A stretch of 16,783 nucleotides of DNA, from the NCBI GenBank assembly GCA_946479475.1, contig CAMLGG010000101.1:1-16783 (forward strand). The letters are read 5' to 3'. Position numbers and translations under genes: made by a program. The DNA comes from an uncultured Ideonella sp. Its GTDB lineage: Bacteria > Pseudomonadota > Gammaproteobacteria > Burkholderiales > Burkholderiaceae. Positions 12,984 through 16,783 of the stretch are shown here, one piece after another (within the stretch, counting starts at the first letter, position 1; every line of letters starts with the position of its first letter). The notes under the pieces are model-generated. The model was not told the origin of the DNA and ran no database searches. It saw only the letters and a list, made by a program, of their open reading frames with translations.

Positions 12984-15006
12984 CCAGCGCCTTGGCGACA
13001 TTGCTCACGTTCCAGCGGTGCATCTCCAGCATCTGCAGCAGCACCTGCCGTTCGTTGGCTTGTATGGGGTTGAGCTTGACGGCCGCGGGCACCTCGTTGG
13101 CAGCGACCTCGGCCGGCGCAGAGGCCGGGGCCACGGCCCCGCTGGCGGCAGGCAGGCGAGGCAGAGCGCGCTCGCTGGCCAGTTGCGCCGGGGCATGCAG
13201 CGTGACCAGGGACGGCAGGTGCTCGCGGGTGATGGTGCGGCCGTCCGCCAGCGCCGCGGCGCTGCGAAGCACGTGGCGCAGCTGGCGGATGTTGCCGGGC
13301 CAGGGATGGTCCATCAGCAGGGACTGCGCCTCGGGGCTGATCGTGGCCTTCGGCCCGGCCTCGCTCTCCAGCGCGGCCATGATGATGTCCAGCCGGTCGC
13401 TGCGCTCGCGCAGCGAAGGCAGCTGCAGCTCGATGCCGGCCAGCCGGTAGTACAGGTCCTCGCGGAAGCTGCCTTCCTTCACCAGCGTGGGCAGGTGCCG
13501 GTGGCTGGCGCTGATGAGCTGGAAGTCGACCGGCAGCGTCTCCTCCGTACCCAGCGGCGTGACCTGCCGCTCGTCCAGCACCCGCAGCAGGCGGGCCTGC
13601 AGCGCGAGCGGCATGTCGGCGATCTCGTCGAGGAACAGCGTGCCCCCGTCGGCCTGCAGCACCTTGCCGCGACGGCCGGTGCGCTGCGCGCCGGTGAAGG
13701 CGCCGGCGCGGTAGCCGAAGAGCTCGGCCTCGATCAGCGTCTCGGGCAGGCTCGCGCAGTTCACGGCCACGAAGGCGCCGCTGGCATGCGGGCTGGACTC
13801 GTGCACCGTGCGGGCGAAGATCTCCTTGCCTGCGCCCGTCTCCGCGCACAGCAGGATGGGCGTGCGGCGGGCGATCACGCGGCGCGCCGTCTCGAGGTGG
13901 GCCACCAGCTGCGGATCGCGGAAGGTGCTGGAGGCCGTCACCGGACGCTGGACCGGCGCCCGCTGCCGTGAAGAGGCCGGCGCCTCGGCGGTGATGACCA
14001 TGGCGGCCTCGCGATCGTGGCCGCGCTCGCCTGCGGGCTGGTGCCCGCGGTCGGAAGCCGCGTGCTCCATCGCCGGCCGCCGCGCCACCGCGAAGAAGCG
14101 CAGCGCCGCCCCGGCGCGGTAGGTGACCACCGGATGGAAGGACGAGGACGCACTGCGGGTGAGGATGTCCTCCAGCGAGTTCTGGAAGATGTCGTCGACA
14201 CGCCGCATTCGGATGTCATCCATCGACTGCAGGCCGAGCTGGAACAGCGCGCTGCGGTTGGCCGCGAGCACGCGGCCGTCGTCGGACACCGCGAGCTTGC
14301 CTTCGTGCAGCGTGTAGACGAACTCCGGCCGGCTGTGGAAGTGCAGCGGATGGGCGTCGCGGAACTGCAGGTCGATCAGGCGGTTCTCGATCATGCGCGC
14401 CGTCATGCCCAGCAGCACGAGCACGTGCTGCTGCATCAGGCTGGAGCGGCTGGTCACGTCCAGCACCGCGGCGATCTTGCCCGTCGGGTCGCACACCGGC
14501 ACGGCCGAGCAGGTGAGCTGGGTGAACTGGTTGTAGAAGTGGTCTTCACGCCGCACGGACACCGGCGCGCCGGAAGCCAGGCAGGTGCCCATGCCGTTGG
14601 TGCCGGCCTGCACCTCGCTCCACACGCCGCCGCATCGCAGGCCCAGCGGGGCCGCCTCGGCAGCGAACTCGGGCGAGGAGACCATGTGCACGATGACGCC
14701 GTCGGTGTCGGTCAGGACGACGGCGGTCTCCATGTCGGCGAGCTGCTGGTACAGCGTCGTCATCTCGTAGCGGGCGCAGCGGATCACGTCGGCCCGCCTC
14801 GCACGCGCCTGCTCCAGCTCGGCCGCGGAGACGATCGCCGGCTCGCGCGGCTTGCACGGGTCGAGCTGGTACTCGTTCAGGCAGCGGCCCCAGGACCGCA
14901 CCAGCACTTCGTTGGCGCTTTCGGAATAGTTGCCACGCACGAGCTGCAGGATGCGCTCGGCGTGCCTGTCGGCGATGCGTGCCGACTCATGCAGGGTCAT
15001 GACCAT
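12916..15006 (-). CDS. Sigma-54-dependent activator (GAF-AAA+-Fis, AcoR-like) heading the H4MPT biosynthesis operon
   Basis: A 696-residue enhancer-binding protein. The N terminus has RSWGRCLNEYQLDP (about 37-50), typical of AcoR-type activators, and then a GAF sensor region to about 215. A PAS-like stretch (LAVSDDGRVLAANRSALFQLGL, in two parts LAVSDDGRVLAANR and SALFQLGL) lies around 240-265. The AAA+ domain has an atypical Walker A, AETGAGKE, near residue 385, the sigma-54-contacting GAFTGA near 435, Walker B GGTLFLDEI near 458, and REDLYYRLAG. The C terminus has a Fis helix-turn-helix (WNVSNVAKALDVSRNTLYRKL). GGAGG precedes ATG 15006; ATG 15000 is also possible. It probably senses a small molecule tied to C1 metabolism and activates the -24/-12 sites next to fhcB and folB. 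Its 3' end overlaps dmrB. Confidence 0.95.
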   Translation of the reverse strand: MVMTLHESARIADRHAERILQLVRGNYSESANEVLVRSWGRCLNEYQLDPCKPREPAIVSAAELEQARARRADVIRCARYEMTTLYQQLADMETAVVLTDTDGVIVHMVSSPEFAAEAAPLGLRCGGVWSEVQAGTNGMGTCLASGAPVSVRREDHFYNQFTQLTCSAVPVCDPTGKIAAVLDVTSRSSLMQQHVLVLLGMTARMIENRLIDLQFRDAHPLHFHSRPEFVYTLHEGKLAVSDDGRVLAANRSALFQLGLQSMDDIRMRRVDDIFQNSLEDILTRSASSSFHPVVTYRAGAALRFFAVARRPAMEHAASDRGHQPAGERGHDREAAMVITAEAPASSRQRAPVQRPVTASSTFRDPQLVAHLETARRVIARRTPILLCAETGAGKEIFARTVHESSPHASGAFVAVNCASLPETLIEAELFGYRAGAFTGAQRTGRRGKVLQADGGTLFLDEIADMPLALQARLLRVLDERQVTPLGTEETLPVDFQLISASHRHLPTLVKEGSFREDLYYRLAGIELQLPSLRERSDRLDIIMAALESEAGPKATISPEAQSLLMDHPWPGNIRQLRHVLRSAAALADGRTITREHLPSLVTLHAPAQLASERALPRLPAASGAVAPASAPAEVAANEVPAAVKLNPIQANERQVLLQMLEMHRWNVSNVAKALDVSRNTLYRKLHKLHIEISHPD

Positions 15007-15041
15007 GGAGCCTCCGGATGACCGGGCAGAAACCGGACCAT

Positions 15042-15067
15042 TGTGTGTCCCGCCGCGGGAGCGGGCA
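15042..15067. promoter_or_regulatory. Imperfect palindrome, candidate upstream activator site
   Basis: GTGTCCCGC and GCGGGCAC face each other around CGCGGGA, with TCCCG-CCG-CGGGA nested inside. The site is roughly 70 to 95 nt before the predicted folB transcription start, a normal position for a sigma-54 activator site. It is also next to the activator gene's own 5' end. The AT-rich stretch GGTTAAATAC...GTTGTATCGATC between it and the -24 box is where a bending protein might act. No clear matching copy is visible upstream of fhcB, which lowers confidence. Confidence 0.35.
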
Positions 15068-15112
15068 CCCGGTTAAATACGGGTAGTTGTATCGATCGGA
15101 AGTCCATGGCAC

Positions 15113-15128
15113 TGGCCCGCATATTGCA
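15113..15128 (+). promoter_or_regulatory. Sigma-54 (-24/-12) promoter for the folB-like gene
   Basis: TGGCCCGCATATTGCA matches the RpoN consensus TGGCACG-N4-TTGCW with one mismatch (C for A in the -24 box). GG at 15114-15115 and GC at 15126-15127 have the required 10-nt separation. The predicted start is near 15139. It lies in the intergenic region divergent from the sigma-54 activator gene. Confidence 0.7.
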
Positions 15129-15145
15129 CTGGTGGACGCCGTTGC

Positions 15146-15173
15146 GGCGCAAGCATCGCGGCGCTCTTGCGCC
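15146..15173 (+). other. Hairpin in the folB leader
   Basis: GGCGCAAG (15146-15153) and CTTGCGCC (15166-15173) form a perfect 8-bp stem with a 12-nt loop, just inside the mRNA predicted from the sigma-54 promoter. It may stabilise the leader or modulate translation. No known riboswitch class is recognised. Confidence 0.35.
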
Positions 15174-15245
15174 GGCCTGCGCCGAGTTCGACCGGAGAAG
15201 CCCTTGAACCCGACCTTGCGTGAATTTTCCACCTCCCCGGCCGGC

Positions 15246-15695
15246 ATGGCCAGCTCGCAGCCGGCCGCCCGGCCGCTGGACGTGATCTTCATCGAAGGCT
15301 TCGTCGGCCAGACCATCATCGGCATCCACGACGGCGAGCTGCACGACCCGCAGCCGGTGGGCATCGACCTGTACGCGGGCATCGAGCGGGCGCGCGCCTG
15401 CGACACCGATCGCATAGTCGACACGATCGACTACAGCATCGTGCACGCGCGGCTGCACCGCCTGCTGAAGGAGCACCGCCTGCAGCTGCTGGAGGCCTTT
15501 GCCGAGGCGATCGCCGACATCCTGATCGGCGAGTTCGGCGCGCGCTGGGTGCGCGTCAAGGTGACCAAGCCGCGCAAGTTCGAGGACGTGCAGGCGGTGG
15601 GCGTCCAGATCGAGCGCGAATCCCCTGCCCCCAGCCCGTCCCGCCACGCCGTCCTGCACCTGATCGGCAGCGGGATGGTCCCGGGCAAGCGCTGA
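15246..15695 (+). CDS. folB: Dihydroneopterin aldolase-like protein (FolB family)
   Basis: A 149-residue protein of the FolB fold (typical length about 120). FolB cleaves dihydroneopterin to 6-hydroxymethyl-dihydropterin, the pterin half of both folate and H4MPT. The N-terminal DVIFIEGFVGQTIIGIHDGELHD is given here as DVIFIEGFVG then QTIIGIHDGELHD; it holds the conserved glutamate. DTIDYSIVHARLH contains the conserved tyrosine, and VKVTKPRKFEDVQAVGVQIER contains the catalytic lysine in VTKP. I use ATG 15246 because family members start close to the DVIFIEG strand. TTG 15204, with GGAG 6 nt upstream, would add 14 residues and is a serious alternative. Its sigma-54 promoter and its position between H4MPT genes suggest a dedicated copy for methanopterin rather than folate synthesis. 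Confidence 0.88.
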   Translation: MASSQPAARPLDVIFIEGFVGQTIIGIHDGELHDPQPVGIDLYAGIERARACDTDRIVDTIDYSIVHARLHRLLKEHRLQLLEAFAEAIADILIGEFGARWVRVKVTKPRKFEDVQAVGVQIERESPAPSPSRHAVLHLIGSGMVPGKR

Positions 15696-15717
15696 CGCAG
15701 CGCCAGGCCGGACGGCA

Positions 15718-15743
15718 GACCGCCCCGGCAGTCCGGGGCGGTC
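15718..15743. terminator. Strong hairpin between convergent folB and fae, probable shared terminator
   Basis: GACCGCCCCGG-CAGT-CCGGGGCGGTC is a perfect 11-bp GC-rich stem with a 4-nt loop, between the folB stop (15695) and the fae stop (15769). Neither side has a proper T-run, so termination may rely on hairpin strength or Rho. Confidence 0.7.
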
Positions 15744-15768
15744 GTCCTTCGGGCCTACGGCGCTGCCG

Positions 15769-16281
15769 TCACAGGTGGGCAGCGAACGGGTGCGCTGCAG
15801 AGCCCTTCTTGGCCACCACTTCCTGGGCCGTGGGCGAGCCGGCGACGGCGCGCTGGATGGCCTCGCGGGTGGCCTGGTAGTTGTAGTCCTGGATCTTCTT
15901 GTCGTCCTCGGCCAGCCAGTGGATGAAGACGCCGACGCAGACGAACAGGTTGTCGGCCTCGGCGGAAGGGATGGTGCCGTCCTCGACCGAGTCGGCCACC
16001 GCCATCGCCACGCCGCGCTGGGCCGGGCCGAACATCTGGACGGCCTGCTTCGCGCCCTTGATCGTCACCTTGTTGAACATCACGGTCGCCGGCTTGGTCA
16101 GCAGGTTCGGCGCCACCACGGCCAGCAGCGAAGTGAAGCCGTCCTTGTTGTTGGTCAGCGCATTCGCGAACGCGGTTTCTGCGGCGCTGCCACGCGGCCC
16201 GATGATCAGGTCGATGTGGGCGACTTCATTGCCATCACCGACGAGCGATTCGCCGACCAGCATGTGGTTGATCTTTGCCAT
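15769..16281 (-). CDS. fae: Formaldehyde-activating enzyme (canonical Fae)
   Basis: A 170-residue protein, the standard Fae length, very similar along its whole length to the methylotroph enzyme as I remember it. It condenses formaldehyde with H4MPT to methylene-H4MPT in the cytoplasm, the entry step of this pathway and of formaldehyde detoxification. Landmarks are [19 protein letters not shown] with the active-site histidine at position 22, [41 protein letters not shown] and the C-terminal [10 protein letters not shown] good AGGAG lies 10 nt before the ATG, in keeping with high expression. It is 32 nt downstream of the CitG-like gene, so it may be co-transcribed with it. It converges on folB across a strong hairpin. 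Confidence 0.98.
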   Translation of the reverse strand: MAKINHMLVGESLVGDGNEVAHIDLIIGPRGSAAETAFANALTNNKDGFTSLLAVVAPNLLTKPATVMFNKVTIKGAKQAVQMFGPAQRGVAMAVADSVEDGTIPSAEADNLFVCVGVFIHWLAEDDKKIQDYNYQATREAIQRAVAGSPTAQEVVAKKGSAAHPFAAHL

Positions 16282-16313
16282 GGTTGCTTATCTCCTAAGA
16301 GTGCAGTTTTGGG

Positions 16314-16783
16314 TCATGACGATGCTGGCCGACCTACCAGCTCCGACCCCTTCCGCCAATCACGTTCCGTGCCACTTGGGCCGCCCGCACGGGTAAGTCC
16401 GGCCAGCATCAGCGTCGCCACGGTCAGATCGGCCGTCGTGCCCGGGTTGAGCCCCCGGGACTTCAGCTGTTCGTCCCAGGCGGCGAACGCGGGGTCGGCC
16501 TCGAGGACTTCGCCGGCCGCGGCGCGTGAGCTCCAGTCCTGCGCCGAGCGCATGACAGTCTGTGCCACGGCCTCGCCGTGCTTTCGAACAATGTGTGAAT
16601 CGGCCAGGCGGGCCAGGATCGTCGTGTAAAGCCGCTGCACCGCCTGCACGGTGGCGGCGTCCGGCGCCTCGCCGGGCAACCCGCCGATCGCCCCTGCGGC
16701 GGGCAACCCGCCGATCGGCCCCGCGGCCGGCAGGGCCCAGTCGAAGAGGTCGGCGAAGCCGTCGCGGTACTGCCGGGCGATGC
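16314..16783 (-). CDS. CitG/MdcB-like (triphosphoribosyl-dephospho-CoA synthase family) protein, 5' part outside the window
   Basis: Partial gene; the reading frame stays open to the window edge, giving about 156 C-terminal residues. The visible part begins IARQYRDGFADLFDWALPA, typical of the CitG/MdcB family, then a short glycine/proline repeat, then TTILARLADSHIVRKHG, and ends with LNPGTTADLTVATLMLAGL. The final NPGTTADL segment is a strong family signature. CitG uses ATP to attach a ribosyl-triphosphate to dephospho-CoA through an alpha linkage. Homologs recur beside fae and other H4MPT genes. I infer a ribosylation step in the methanopterin side chain rather than citrate or malonate lyase cofactor synthesis, as no lyase gene is near. 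TTG 16706 is not its start, because homology continues upstream. Confidence 0.88.
   Translation of the reverse strand, partial: IARQYRDGFADLFDWALPAAGPIGGLPAAGAIGGLPGEAPDAATVQAVQRLYTTILARLADSHIVRKHGEAVAQTVMRSAQDWSSRAAAGEVLEADPAFAAWDEQLKSRGLNPGTTADLTVATLMLAGLTRAGGPSGTERDWRKGSELVGRPASS
16674..16727 (-). repeat. 27-bp tandem duplication inside the CitG-like gene
   Basis: GGGCAACCCGCCGATCG recurs with a 27-bp period at 16674 and 16701. It encodes two 9-residue units, LPAAGPIGG and LPAAGAIGG, followed by a partial LPGEA. It is in frame and lies in a loop region between conserved segments, so the protein is probably intact. Confidence 0.8.

Noticed and set aside
12806..13849. Arginine-rich 347-residue minus-strand frame
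   Set aside because: It is an alternative frame within the sigma-54 activator gene, whose motifs are intact in the correct frame.

Overview
The window is a GC-rich, gene-dense stretch from what looks like a methylotrophic or formaldehyde-oxidising betaproteobacterium. My best guess is Burkholderiales of the Methylibium/Rubrivivax type; this is an inference from base composition, gene families and repeat style, not proven. Nearly every gene belongs to the archaeal-type tetrahydromethanopterin (H4MPT) / methanofuran-like C1 pathway. It holds catalytic genes (fae, a fae paralog, fhcBADC), genes for making the methanofuran-type carrier (mfnB, mfnD-, mfnE- and mfnF-type) and genes for making the pterin carrier (dmrB, a dihydropteroate-synthase-like protein, a folB-like aldolase). 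Several pathway-linked families have no firm function: HisA-like, DUF447 and CitG/MdcB-like. The cyclohydrolase (mch), methylene-H4MPT dehydrogenase (mtdB), mfnA and mfnC are not in the window.

Layout. 1-398: a dense array of an 18-bp repeat with inverted copies, no gene. 399-5756 (minus): fhcB-fhcA-fhcD-fhcC-fae paralog, with ATGA overlaps between B/A and A/D. 5968-6669 (minus): HisA-like gene. 6688-9327 (plus): mfnD-, mfnF- and mfnE-type genes, overlapping, starting only 18 bp from the divergent HisA-like gene. 9328-9611: convergent intergenic region bounded by a near-perfect 27-bp inverted repeat. 9612-15006 (minus): an operon led by a sigma-54-dependent activator, then dmrB, DHPS-like, DUF447 and mfnB, all overlapping or nearly touching. 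15246-15695 (plus): folB-like gene. 15769-16281 (minus): canonical fae, convergent with folB across a strong hairpin. 16314-end (minus): CitG/MdcB-like gene, its 5' part beyond the window.

How it works together. Fae condenses formaldehyde with H4MPT. After dehydrogenase and cyclohydrolase steps encoded elsewhere, Fhc moves the formyl group from formyl-H4MPT to the furan carrier (FhcD) and hydrolyses it to formate (FhcA). The mfn, dmrB, DHPS-like and folB genes supply the two carriers. The most interesting feature is regulatory. The cluster encodes its own GAF/AAA+/Fis sigma-54 activator. Two intergenic sites fit the -24/-12 consensus: an exact core match just before fhcB, and a near-consensus match between the activator and folB. 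This suggests a self-contained sigma-54 circuit controlling formyl-group oxidation and pterin synthesis. The fhcB site would give an almost leaderless mRNA.
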